Source of the DNA: Balneolales bacterium
GTDB lineage: Bacteria; Bacteroidota; Rhodothermia; Balneolales; Natronogracilivirgulaceae
DNA length: 6,357 nt
Reading direction: 5' to 3'
Assembly (NCBI GenBank): GCA_007120555.1
Contig: SKNL01000245.1
Coordinates: 1-6,357, forward strand
Every line of letters starts with the position of its first letter. Position 1 is the first letter of the stretch. Both the position numbers and the translations under genes were made by a program. A model generated the notes under the pieces. It had not been told where the DNA came from, searched no databases, and saw only the letters and a list, made by a program, of their open reading frames with translations. Shown here piece after piece: positions 1 through 6,031 of this stretch.

Positions 1-178
1 GCCAGAAACAGCCCAGCGCCTCAAGCAGCAGCCAGTTCGCCAGGATGATACCGATACTCAACTCATTTCCCGAAAACACGATGAGCAGTTCTCGCAGCAG
101 GAAGATTTCGGCAACCAGCCCACTGAAGCCCATCACGATAACCGCTATGCGAATGCGTCGAAACATGTCGCTGAACAT
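1..178 (-). CDS. Membrane-embedded spermidine-synthase-like protein, N-terminal fragment
   Basis: This is the first 59 codons of a gene that continues beyond the left edge. Reading from ATG at 178, a short basic start (MFSDMFRRIR) is followed by a hydrophobic helix and then the segment GFSGLVAEIFLLRELL, VFSGNELSIGIILANW, LLLEALGCFW. This pattern (G-F-S-x-L-x-x-E-I followed by F-S-G-N-E-L-S-I-G) is what I know from the first transmembrane helices of multi-pass proteins carrying a spermidine/spermine-synthase-like methyltransferase-fold domain further on. That catalytic domain is not in the window, so aminopropyltransferase activity cannot be assumed. An in-frame TAA lies seven codons upstream of the ATG, so the start is confined; no clear Shine-Dalgarno is visible, and the ATG at codon 5 is an alternative. 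It lies downstream of the esterase on the same strand. The family call is from memory of the motif; the reading frame itself is clear. Confidence 0.72.
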   Translation of the reverse strand, partial: MFSDMFRRIRIAVIVMGFSGLVAEIFLLRELLIVFSGNELSIGIILANWLLLEALGCFW

Positions 179-203
179 TGAGTGTCTGTCGGCCTGTTAC
201 GCA

Positions 204-215
204 ACCGGCTCCGGT
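204..215. repeat. Short inverted repeat in leader of the spermidine-synthase-like gene
   Basis: ACCGG-CT-CCGGT is a 5-bp perfect inverted repeat with a 2-base centre, 26 bases upstream of the ATG at 178. It could be a small operator half-site pair. It is too short for a terminator and may be chance. Confidence 0.25.
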
Positions 216-245
216 CACATATTGCATTGCTGGTCTTTGGGAATA

Positions 246-1265
246 CTATCCGCTGCTGTATATATACACGGGGCTGCCTTCGGATCTGCGCCCGGAGCTG
301 TAATCGGTAAAAGACGGTAAATAATTGGTTCGATACTTCAAATTATCGGATTTTTTCATTTTTCCAAGAGCAACCTGCGGATGTGAGAAATGCATGGAAC
401 CCCGTAAAGGAAATGATGTTTGCTGCATCGTTTTGGCATGCCCGATATCCGGCACTTCAAGATATTGCCAGTTCAGGCCGAGATCGGTCCAGTGCGCGTG
501 AAGTTCACGGTTCATGATCAGCAGCTCATCATCCAAGCCGATAACCTGACGCATCACATATCCATCCGGCAGCTCATCCGATGCGGCTTCGGCAATCCGC
601 CAGGGACTCATGGCTTCGAAATATTCCTGATCACCTCCATAAACTTCATCAAAGATTTGCTGCCTCAACTCCGGGGTGATGCGGGCATGCGGATAATTGA
701 CAAAATCAAGCTGTAAGGGGCCGGCGCCAAGCATGGAAAAACCAGCGAAGCGGTCATAATAGGTCAATCCGAGTCGCGCCGCGCCGTATCCACCCATACT
801 GAATCCCTCCAGAAGGCGCCCCTTTGGTTCCGCTATAGTGCGATATCCGCTATCAACAAACGGAATCAGATCATCCATGAGCATGGACTCCACGGGCTGA
901 TGTCCGCTTTTGGAATCGACCCACATTCCTTGCGGCAACCCCCACGGGAAAACAACGATCATCGGCGGGATGTTACCGTTGTCAATGTGGTAGTGGAAAT
1001 AGTTTCGCAACGTGGGAATGCCAGGAAGCCCGCCACCACTGCCATGCAGCCAGTACAGCACAGGGAGACAGTCATCGGGATTCTGCTGATAGACAGGTGG
1101 CAGGTAGATATGAAAGCTGACTTCATCACCAACCGCATCGCTGTAGAAAATAACGTGCGCCACATCGGTTGCACTCACAGGATCCGTGACCCAGGGATTC
1201 TGAAGCAGCAGAAAAAGGGACAGCCATTGCATCATAACGACAGATAATGATTCCAGTTTGGACAA
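246..1265 (-). CDS. Secreted alpha/beta-hydrolase esterase (esterase D / feruloyl-esterase-like), probably frameshifted at C-terminus
   Basis: A 339-residue reading frame with the layout of the putative-esterase (esterase D-like) alpha/beta hydrolases, which cleave ester bonds. A hydrophobic N-terminal stretch (about residues 12-31, ending PVSA) looks like a signal peptide, so the product is probably exported. The YLPPVY segment (54-59) opens the fold. The oxyanion region is LHGSGGG (73-79). The nucleophile elbow is GFSMGG with Ser156. The acid is probably Asp245 or Asp246 in GLDDE, and the base is His276 in DIGH. After residue 279 the sequence stops resembling the family: the other frame reads ISFTGFHAFL and stops at 343, matching the usual ending (GH, about 12 residues, then a GF-x-F-like helix). 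The last 60 residues here are therefore probably out of frame. The start is TTG at 1265, bounded by an in-frame TAA seven codons upstream. ATG at 1235 is an alternative, but then the signal peptide lacks a basic n-region. No clear ribosome site is seen. The substrate is unknown. Confidence 0.8.
   Translation of the reverse strand: MSKLESLSVVMMQWLSLFLLLQNPWVTDPVSATDVAHVIFYSDAVGDEVSFHIYLPPVYQQNPDDCLPVLYWLHGSGGGLPGIPTLRNYFHYHIDNGNIPPMIVVFPWGLPQGMWVDSKSGHQPVESMLMDDLIPFVDSGYRTIAEPKGRLLEGFSMGGYGAARLGLTYYDRFAGFSMLGAGPLQLDFVNYPHARITPELRQQIFDEVYGGDQEYFEAMSPWRIAEAASDELPDGYVMRQVIGLDDELLIMNRELHAHWTDLGLNWQYLEVPDIGHAKTMQQTSFPLRGSMHFSHPQVALGKMKKSDNLKYRTNYLPSFTDYSSGRRSEGSPVYIYSSG
343..434 (-). other. Probable frameshift and true C-terminal end of the esterase
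   Basis: The catalytic-histidine codon (438-440) is followed by GCC and then AAAA on the minus strand (431-434). From 429 downward the neighbouring frame is open for 28 codons (starting DAANIISFTGFHAFLTSAG) and stops with TAA at 343-345. The spacing from Gly-His to GFHAFL fits the end of esterase D-like hydrolases, while the annotated frame gives a Ser/Lys/Tyr-rich tail with no such helix. One extra base, or two fewer, near 429-434 would join the frames and give about 307 residues. It may be a sequencing or assembly error, a real mutation, or slippage; the catalytic triad lies before the shift either way. Confidence 0.5.
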
Positions 1266-1342
1266 GGTTCGGTTTTGTGCCTGTTACTTTTCCATATCTA
1301 ATCCCGGGCCATGGACTAATGGCTGTGCCACATTACGGAAAG

Positions 1343-1696
1343 TTAAAGTATCGCTTGCTTGGGACAGGAACCGTACTGGTTGGATTTGGGGTCGCTGTCC
1401 TGGACCATGAAAAGCAGGAGCACGATAACGCCAATGAACGGAAAGAAAGTGGCTAGCAGCCACCAGCCGCTGCGGTTGGTGTCGTGCAGCCGACGAACCG
1501 AAACGGCAACGGCAGGAACAAGCACAGCAAGCATGTAGAACATGGAAACCATCCCGGAAGTGCCGGCAAGGCCGTCAGTGATCCTGAGAACAATCAGGAT
1601 AATGAGATGGAACAGCATGAACGACCAGTACTCCGTTCTGCGCGAGCGACCCTCAAATACGGCATACTGCCTCAATACTTCCAGATACCAATGCAT
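1343..1696 (-). CDS. DUF805 family inner-membrane protein
   Basis: A 117-residue protein matching the DUF805 (YhaH-like) family from end to end. It opens with MHWYLEVLRQYAVFEGRSRR and TEYW (residues 1-24), where W-Y, the aromatic Y-A-x-F and G-R-x-R-R-x-E-Y-W are the family hallmark. The second hallmark is VRRLHDTNRSGWW (67-79), and the end is D-S-x-P-x-x-N-x-Y-G-x-x-P-K (100-113). Three membrane helices are visible, about 25-44, 49-67 and 77-98. Length is normal and nothing is missing. The start is supported by a good GGAGG ribosome site. The biochemical role of DUF805 proteins is not established, so none is offered. It is the first gene of a minus-strand group, 77 bp upstream of the esterase, and is divergent from the ATPase gene. 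The family call is firm. Confidence 0.93.
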   Translation of the reverse strand: MHWYLEVLRQYAVFEGRSRRTEYWSFMLFHLIILIVLRITDGLAGTSGMVSMFYMLAVLVPAVAVSVRRLHDTNRSGWWLLATFFPFIGVIVLLLFMVQDSDPKSNQYGSCPKQAIL

Positions 1697-1700
1697 GCTG

Positions 1701-1705
1701 CCTCC
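1701..1705 (-). promoter_or_regulatory. Shine-Dalgarno site of the DUF805 gene
   Basis: GGAGG on the minus strand, four bases before the ATG at 1696. It is the only canonical ribosome site in the window and it fixes the DUF805 start. The spacing is slightly short. Confidence 0.7.
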
Positions 1706-1917
1706 AATTCTGCGGCACTGTGTTGTGTCAACTGATGACGGGAAGGCTCGCTTTTGCCTGACCCATGTTCAACCCCTAAGATTCACTTATTTACTGATAA
1801 TCTCTAATGTAGCAAAGCCGGAGAACAATTTCCCTGAATTTTTTTGCGAGACTTTTTTTTCCCGCTGGATGCAAGACCCACCCCGAGCATAAGCCCGCCT
1901 CCTCCTGCCGTTGCAAC

Positions 1918-1950
1918 TTGTGTTTTACATTGATTGTTACGATATTTTTC
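1918..1950 (+). promoter_or_regulatory. Candidate Bacteroidota-type promoter for ATPase / outer-membrane protein pair
   Basis: TTGTG (1918-1922) and TATTTTTC (1943-1950) are separated by 20 bases. This resembles the Bacteroidota pattern of a TTG-containing -33 box, about 19-21 bases, and a TAnnTTTG -7 box, with the last base of the -7 differing. Transcription would begin near 1957, giving a leader of about 35 bases. The ATG at 1992 is preceded by an A-rich run and no Shine-Dalgarno site, as is usual in that phylum. Confidence 0.4.
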
Positions 1951-1974
1951 GCAATGAATATTATCGCAATGAAT
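1949..1974 (+). repeat. 11-bp direct repeat at 15-bp spacing in front of the ATPase gene
   Basis: TCGCAATGAAT occurs at 1949-1959 and again at 1964-1974. The first copy overlaps the proposed -7 box and the second lies in the leader. The position suits a regulator-binding site (two half-sites about 1.5 helical turns apart), but no regulator is known and slippage duplication would look the same. Confidence 0.55.
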
Positions 1975-1991
1975 TATTTGAATTCTAAAAA

Positions 1992-3170
1992 ATGAAAAAT
2001 CCGTTCAAGTTCGGAAGCGTGGTGGATGGCCGGCATTTTGCTAACCGCAGGGAGGAGATCAAACAGGTCAAATCCATCCTGAACAGTGAAAATCACCTGA
2101 TCCTCATCAGTCCGAGGCGATTTGGAAAAACCAGCCTGGTCTACAACGTAACCCGCAAATTGCGAAGGCCGGTTCTGCACCTGAACCTGCAGATGGTGAC
2201 TTCACCGGAGGATTTTGCCCGGCAGCTGGTCAACCGCATTTTCCGGCTGTTCCCGTTCGAAAGGATAAAGGAATACATCAAAAATTTCCGCATCGTACCT
2301 GTACTGAAATTCCATCCGGCAAGCGGCGAAACACATATATCCTTCTCTACCGGCTTTGCGGACGACAGGGATGCAGCGATCATTGAGGACGCCTTTTATC
2401 TGCTTGAGCGGGTGGCTTCCGGAAAAAAAATCGTAGCGGTTTTTGATGAGTTCCAAGAAATCCTCCGGCTGGACAATACCCTCCCTGCCGTGATGAGATC
2501 GGTCATGCAGCATCATAAAAACGTCAATTATGTGCTTCTTGGCAGCCAGGAATCACTGATGCGGGAGATGTTTGAACGCAAAAAATCGCCGTTCTACCAT
2601 TTCGGAATGGTGATGTATCTGGACAAAATTCCGGAAGCGGAGTTCAGAAAGTTTGTTGCGAAGGGCCTGGAAGGCGTCAGCAGCGAACCCGGGAACGCGG
2701 CTGCACAGATTCTCGGCGTATCACGTTCTCACCCTTACTACACCCAGCAGCTTGCCTACCGGGTATGGGAACTGATGAACAGCCGGGAGGGCGCGAAACA
2801 GATGGCCGAAGGACAGATAGGCGATGGAACGATGGCCAAAGGAAAGATAGGCGAAGGACAGATGGCTGTGGATCAGGCCGTGGATGAACTGGTCATGATG
2901 CACGACATCGACTATGAACGCTTGTGGCATACGTTCAACAATACCGACAAGAAAGTGCTGGTTGGATTGTCCGAGTGCCGCAGGGAGCCGCTTTCAGCAG
3001 AGTTCACCCACAAGATCGGCATCGCGTCCACCAGCACCGTGTTCAGCAGTCTCAAACGGCTGCAGACGGACGGCATCGTCATTAAACAAAAATCGGATTA
3101 TGAAATAGATGATCCCTTTTTCTCACGTTGGATCAACTCTAAAAGGCAGCAGATTGATGTCAGGCCATGA
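1992..3170 (+). CDS. P-loop ATPase, ATPase_2 type 'ATP-binding protein' with C-terminal winged helix
   Basis: A 392-residue cytoplasmic ATPase. The opening MKNPFKFGSVVDGRHFANR (1-19) is typical of this family. Walker A is SPRRFGKTS (40-48), with the usual S-P-R-R-x-G-K-T form in place of the classical first Gly. Walker B is VAVFDEFQEI (148-157), with Asp152 and Glu153. A sensor-like strand is YVLLGSQESLM (180-190), and SHPYYTQQLA (246-255) is a family signature. Residues about 305-385 form a winged-helix-like domain (T-S-T-V-F-S-S-L-K-R-L-Q-T-D-G). Related ATPases belong to the STAND/MNS group and are thought to act as switches or regulators; the target here is unknown. Five pentapeptide repeats (271-295) are inserted between the lid region and the winged helix and look extra to the family. 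The length and termini are otherwise normal. The 3' end overlaps the outer-membrane-protein gene, which suggests linked expression. The family is secure; the role is not. Confidence 0.92.
   Translation: MKNPFKFGSVVDGRHFANRREEIKQVKSILNSENHLILISPRRFGKTSLVYNVTRKLRRPVLHLNLQMVTSPEDFARQLVNRIFRLFPFERIKEYIKNFRIVPVLKFHPASGETHISFSTGFADDRDAAIIEDAFYLLERVASGKKIVAVFDEFQEILRLDNTLPAVMRSVMQHHKNVNYVLLGSQESLMREMFERKKSPFYHFGMVMYLDKIPEAEFRKFVAKGLEGVSSEPGNAAAQILGVSRSHPYYTQQLAYRVWELMNSREGAKQMAEGQIGDGTMAKGKIGEGQMAVDQAVDELVMMHDIDYERLWHTFNNTDKKVLVGLSECRREPLSAEFTHKIGIASTSTVFSSLKRLQTDGIVIKQKSDYEIDDPFFSRWINSKRQQIDVRP
2802..2876 (+). repeat. Five in-frame 15-bp tandem repeats inside the ATPase gene
   Basis: Units begin at 2802, 2817, 2832, 2847 and 2862 and encode MAEGQ, IGDGT, MAKGK, IGEGQ, MAVDQ. 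A higher-order 30-bp period is visible: units 1-2 and 3-4 differ at only a few bases. The repeat preserves frame, adds a charged Gly-rich segment, and looks like slippage expansion in a linker between the ATPase core and the winged helix. Confidence 0.8.
3141..3146 (+). promoter_or_regulatory. Ribosome-binding site deciding the start of the outer-membrane protein
   Basis: AAAAGG lies ten bases before the ATG at 3157, inside the end of the ATPase gene. It favours 3157 over the earlier in-frame ATG at 3109, which has no purine-rich site before it and would place about 16 extra residues ahead of the signal peptide. Confidence 0.5.
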
Positions 3171-5901
3171 TTGCGAGACCGGACGCGGGAAACTGCCAGC
3201 GCATCAGATCATCGCGGTGTTGTTTTGTGCCCTGTGCCTGCTGAACGGTCCGTCAGCATCAGCGCAAAATGCACCCCGGTCGCCGGACCACGGATCATCT
3301 CCGCCTGTTTGGACTCTCTCATCGGTGAGCCTGAGCACCACCGCCAGCGTCAACGATACCCGGTTTCACGACTACTGGCAGCCGCAACCGGGCGTCGCGT
3401 TGCGCTGGGCTATGCCCTTCTATTTCGGCGAGATTGAGGCCGAAGCCGGCTTCCATACCTTCACCGCACGGGATGATCTCCAACCCGGTTTTTTCATGGC
3501 CACAACCGCTCTGGGATGGGGTCTGCGCCGGAACTTGACCGACCGCCTTTCCGGCCTGGCCGCATTCCGGTTCGGGATGGGTTACATGCAGTTCAGATCC
3601 GGAACCCCATTCACCGGATTGGAAAGCGAGTTTTTCATCGCACCCACCGCAGACTTGCGGTACCACATCCACCCCAACTGGTATCTGGCCCTGCGGGCAG
3701 AGCACAAGCGCGTATTCACCTACCATCGGATGAACCTGGCATACCTGTCCTTCGGTGCAGGATATCGGTTCACCACCCCGGATCGCCTTCGGAACTTCCT
3801 GAGCTCACACTCCGGAACGCCCCAAAATCAATCAGCAGGATTGCCCAAAGCCCAGGCCTCACACACCCATCCGCGGTCCGCAAGGCCGCCCAAAGCCCAG
3901 GCCTCACACACCCATCCGCAGTCCGCAAGGCCGCCCAAAGCCCAGGCCTCACACACCCATCCGCAGTCCGTAAGGCCGCCCAAAGTCCAGGCTGCAGGAC
4001 CGCAAATGCGTCTCGGCGAGACCGTCGTTACCCGTGAAATGATCGAGGCCGCTTCCCTTACCCGGCTCAGCGACCTGCCAGCCCTGGCCGGTGACTGGCA
4101 CACCAAGAGCGTCAACGGCTTCGATAGTTTTTTTGCCCCGGCTGGGCTCAGCGGATGGAAACGGCCTTCCTGGAAAGTCATAATTGACGGACAGGAATTC
4201 GACCTGAATTTTCTGGATTTCCAGTCCGTAAACCTGCTGCCTGTGAATCTGGTGGATATCGAGGAGGTCGTCTTCCTCTCCCGTCCGGGTTACGTGGACG
4301 GAATCTGGACGCCAGGCGGAGTCATGCAGATTTCCACCCGGCGTCAGCAAGAAAACGGTGCGGAACTCCGCGTGCGGATCATGGCTGGCAACGAGATCAA
4401 CGACCCGGGTCCGTTCGAATTCACCGGGCTGCGCACACCAAACGAGGAGCGCACCGGCCCTGACTACGAAATGAGCGCAGGGTTCCGGTCCGGCAGCCGA
4501 TTTGCGCGCGGCGGGATCCGCTACCAGGAGCACAAAAGCACAGATACGCCCATCGACCGGCGCATCAAACTGATGCGCGTTACCGGTGAGGGTGCATTCC
4601 ATGACGCGGTAAACCGCGGGGTCACTTCGTTCATGCAGGCCGGCTCCGAACGCGGCCGCTTCCGCCACCAGCTTTATGCCTCCCTTACCCGCATCCACGA
4701 CTTCTATTTTTTCAACCCGGTCGGACACGAAGTCCCCGTTTTCTGGAATTTCTACCACGCCGGCTGGTCGGGTGTCGCCGACATCACAAATCGGCACAGC
4801 CTGCATTGGCAGTCCTCGCTCAACAGCCGCACAGCCCGGTACAAGCGCAACCGGACCGGCCTCGATTTTGATGTGCCGGTCCGGACCATTCGCAACCGTG
4901 TCATGGTCCGCTCGCATTCCGGCCCTTCAGGCTACTCCGCCGGCGTTGCGCACATGTACTTCCGCGACCGCGGCAACGGCAGCCAGGACGAATCCTTCCA
5001 ATTCACTGACCTGTTCGCTTCCGGGTGGATGGCGCTCTCGCCCGCATACCGCATCAAGATACAGGCCGGCGTCCAGACCGATTTCACCGATACCGGCTAC
5101 CGGGCGGCGATGGAACACCAGGTCCGCATCCATCCGGACCTGCACCTGACCGGCCGCCTGAGCTGGCACCACATGCTCCGCCGTGAGCAGCCGGATATCT
5201 GGCTGCGCCACAACGTGACAAAGCGGGTTTTCGATCCCCATACAAGATGTGACGGCCCGGAGGTCGAACAGATGCTCTACGGGTCACTTGGTGTATCAGC
5301 CCGGGCCGGCGCCGTGACGGACCTGACTGCCGACTTCTCCATGACCCGACATGGAAACTACTTCTACAGCCGCCACCAATACCGAATGCTTCCGGATGTC
5401 CAGTGGTTCACGCAACAGATCAGCTTCCCCGAGGGTCACTCCCCGCTCGTCGCCGGCCTCACCGTGATGCTCTCCGACCGCACTTTCGCGACCTTCCGTC
5501 ACCAGCTCTCCTACCGCTTCCAGGAAGAGATTTCAGGCGGTGATCCTGTTGGATTCGACCTGTTCCCCCGGCACCGGATTGCAATGGGCAGCACCTGGCG
5601 CCCGGTTGCGGGACTGGATTTCCGGATGGATGTGCGCGCGCAGTCGGCGGTCACCTGGCCGGAGTTTGAGGAGGTGGACGGACAAACCTACACCGACAAC
5701 AACGAACTGGCCTTTTACACCTACAGCAACACCACCGGGCCGTTTGTGAACCTGGATGCGGCTGTTGGCAAGAACTTGTGGGACGATCGCCTGCGCATTT
5801 CCTTCCGCGGCACGAACCTGCTGAACCAGGGGTATTTCCTGTATCCCGTCGGACTCGATTACGACCTGACTTTTTACGCACAGATAGAGCTCCGGCTCTG
5901 A
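3157..5901 (+). CDS. Outer-membrane protein: eight-strand barrel fused through a repeat linker to a TonB-receptor-like plug and barrel
   Basis: A protein of 914 residues from ATG 3157. Residues 1-36 form a signal peptide (basic n-region, hydrophobic core IIAVLFCALCLL, cleavage after SASA). Residues about 52-206 contain eight alternating amphipathic strands and close with LAYLSFGAGYRF, a typical barrel-ending aromatic strand, so this looks like a complete small OmpA/porin-type barrel. A linker (207-282) contains 15-residue repeats. Residues about 283-396 resemble a TonB-dependent-receptor plug: VVTREMIEAASLTRLSDL, the strand VIIDG (341-345), IEEVVFLSRPG, and GGVMQISTRR. The rest to 914 is a large beta-barrel with a receptor-like ending (TNLLNQGYFLYP, then the last strand FYAQIELRL). 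Receptors of this class import siderophores, vitamins or glycans; no substrate can be read here. No carboxypeptidase-like N-terminal domain or SusD partner gene is present, and no TonB box was identified with confidence. The gene overlaps the ATPase gene by 14 bp. An alternative start at 3109 would give 930 residues. Confidence 0.82.
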   Translation: MSGHDCETGRGKLPAHQIIAVLFCALCLLNGPSASAQNAPRSPDHGSSPPVWTLSSVSLSTTASVNDTRFHDYWQPQPGVALRWAMPFYFGEIEAEAGFHTFTARDDLQPGFFMATTALGWGLRRNLTDRLSGLAAFRFGMGYMQFRSGTPFTGLESEFFIAPTADLRYHIHPNWYLALRAEHKRVFTYHRMNLAYLSFGAGYRFTTPDRLRNFLSSHSGTPQNQSAGLPKAQASHTHPRSARPPKAQASHTHPQSARPPKAQASHTHPQSVRPPKVQAAGPQMRLGETVVTREMIEAASLTRLSDLPALAGDWHTKSVNGFDSFFAPAGLSGWKRPSWKVIIDGQEFDLNFLDFQSVNLLPVNLVDIEEVVFLSRPGYVDGIWTPGGVMQISTRRQQENGAELRVRIMAGNEINDPGPFEFTGLRTPNEERTGPDYEMSAGFRSGSRFARGGIRYQEHKSTDTPIDRRIKLMRVTGEGAFHDAVNRGVTSFMQAGSERGRFRHQLYASLTRIHDFYFFNPVGHEVPVFWNFYHAGWSGVADITNRHSLHWQSSLNSRTARYKRNRTGLDFDVPVRTIRNRVMVRSHSGPSGYSAGVAHMYFRDRGNGSQDESFQFTDLFASGWMALSPAYRIKIQAGVQTDFTDTGYRAAMEHQVRIHPDLHLTGRLSWHHMLRREQPDIWLRHNVTKRVFDPHTRCDGPEVEQMLYGSLGVSARAGAVTDLTADFSMTRHGNYFYSRHQYRMLPDVQWFTQQISFPEGHSPLVAGLTVMLSDRTFATFRHQLSYRFQEEISGGDPVGFDLFPRHRIAMGSTWRPVAGLDFRMDVRAQSAVTWPEFEEVDGQTYTDNNELAFYTYSNTTGPFVNLDAAVGKNLWDDRLRISFRGTNLLNQGYFLYPVGLDYDLTFYAQIELRL
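3844..3993 (+). repeat. 45-bp tandem repeat, 3.3 copies, in linker of the outer-membrane protein
   Basis: Copies at 3844-3888, 3889-3933 and 3934-3978, plus a partial copy at 3979-3993, encode PKAQASHTHP(R/Q)S(A/V)RP. Copies 1 and 2 differ at one base, as do copies 2 and 3, so the array is recent or kept uniform by slippage. The unit has no stop in several other frames, which explains the overlapping spurious reading frames on both strands. The product is a Pro/Ala/His-rich flexible spacer between the two barrel domains. Confidence 0.92.
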
Positions 5902-5908
5902 CAGCCGG
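5886..5908 (+). terminator. Overlapping small hairpins at the stop codon of the outer-membrane protein
   Basis: Two alternative stems overlap the TGA at 5899: AGAGC-TCCG-GCTCT (5886-5899, a 5-bp stem with a UCCG tetraloop) and CCGGCT-CTGAC-AGCCGG (5892-5908, a 6-bp stem). No T-tract follows, so intrinsic termination is weak or absent. They may instead protect the mRNA 3' end. Confidence 0.3.
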
Positions 5909-5929
5909 CCATGCTTCAGCCGGCCATGC
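5902..5929 (+). repeat. 13-bp direct repeat after the outer-membrane protein gene
   Basis: CAGCCGGCCATGC occurs at 5902-5914 and 5917-5929, a period of 15 bp. Each copy contains GCCGGC, so the pair can also fold. It lies just past the stop codon. Confidence 0.7.
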
Positions 5930-5969
5930 GACAAACCACTTTCTGACAACACGGTTGCTCCCGGTTTGC

Positions 5970-5977
5970 TATCTTTG
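5970..5977 (+). promoter_or_regulatory. TAnnTTTG -7 element before the small membrane protein
   Basis: TATCTTTG exactly matches the Bacteroidota -7 consensus TAnnTTTG. No good TTG box is found at the usual distance upstream. Transcription would start near 5984, leaving a leader of about 48 bases before the ATG at 6032. It suggests that the small gene has its own promoter rather than depending on read-through. Confidence 0.4.
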
Positions 5978-6031
5978 ACACCAATAAAAACGATTGCCTG
6001 ACATCACGACAATTCATCACTTCCGACAATC

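Larger units (their letters stand above)
1697..1991. other. Divergent intergenic region between DUF805 and ATPase genes
   Basis: There are 295 bp between two divergent start codons. No convincing gene lies here: the plus-strand reading frame that enters from 1542 and ends at 1892 is mostly antisense to DUF805 and looks like no protein. The half nearest the ATPase is AT-rich, with T-runs (1841-1847, 1852-1859), a promoter candidate and a direct repeat. I found no clear promoter for DUF805 on the minus strand. Confidence 0.6.

Noticed and set aside
45..320. Plus-strand frame of 91 codons at the left edge
   Set aside because: It overlaps the well-supported minus-strand membrane gene and its leader, and the translation looks random.
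900..1247. Plus-strand frame of 115 codons within the esterase
   Set aside because: It is antisense to the esterase catalytic core, with no domain or ribosome site.
1841..1872. T-runs as an intrinsic terminator
   Set aside because: No GC-rich stem precedes the T-runs on the plus strand, and no gene ends there.
1484..1892. Two plus-strand frames opposite DUF805
   Set aside because: They are antisense to a clear DUF805 gene and do not resemble any protein; the part beyond 1697 is too short to stand alone.
3109..3156. Earlier start for the outer-membrane protein
   Set aside because: It would overlap the ATPase gene by 62 bp, has no ribosome site, and puts extra residues before an otherwise normal signal peptide.
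3844..3993. CRISPR-like repeats
   Set aside because: The units are directly tandem with no spacers and maintain a reading frame; no cas genes are present. The repeats at 6293-6352 likewise lack true spacers.
3516..4037. Plus-strand frame of 173 codons through the 45-bp repeats
   Set aside because: An off-frame shadow of the outer-membrane protein. The repeat unit is open in several frames, which stretches it artificially.
3949..4917. Long minus-strand reading frame (322 codons) antisense to the outer-membrane protein
   Set aside because: It lies wholly within a strongly supported gene, has no recognisable domain, and is explained by GC-rich codon bias and the stop-free repeat unit.
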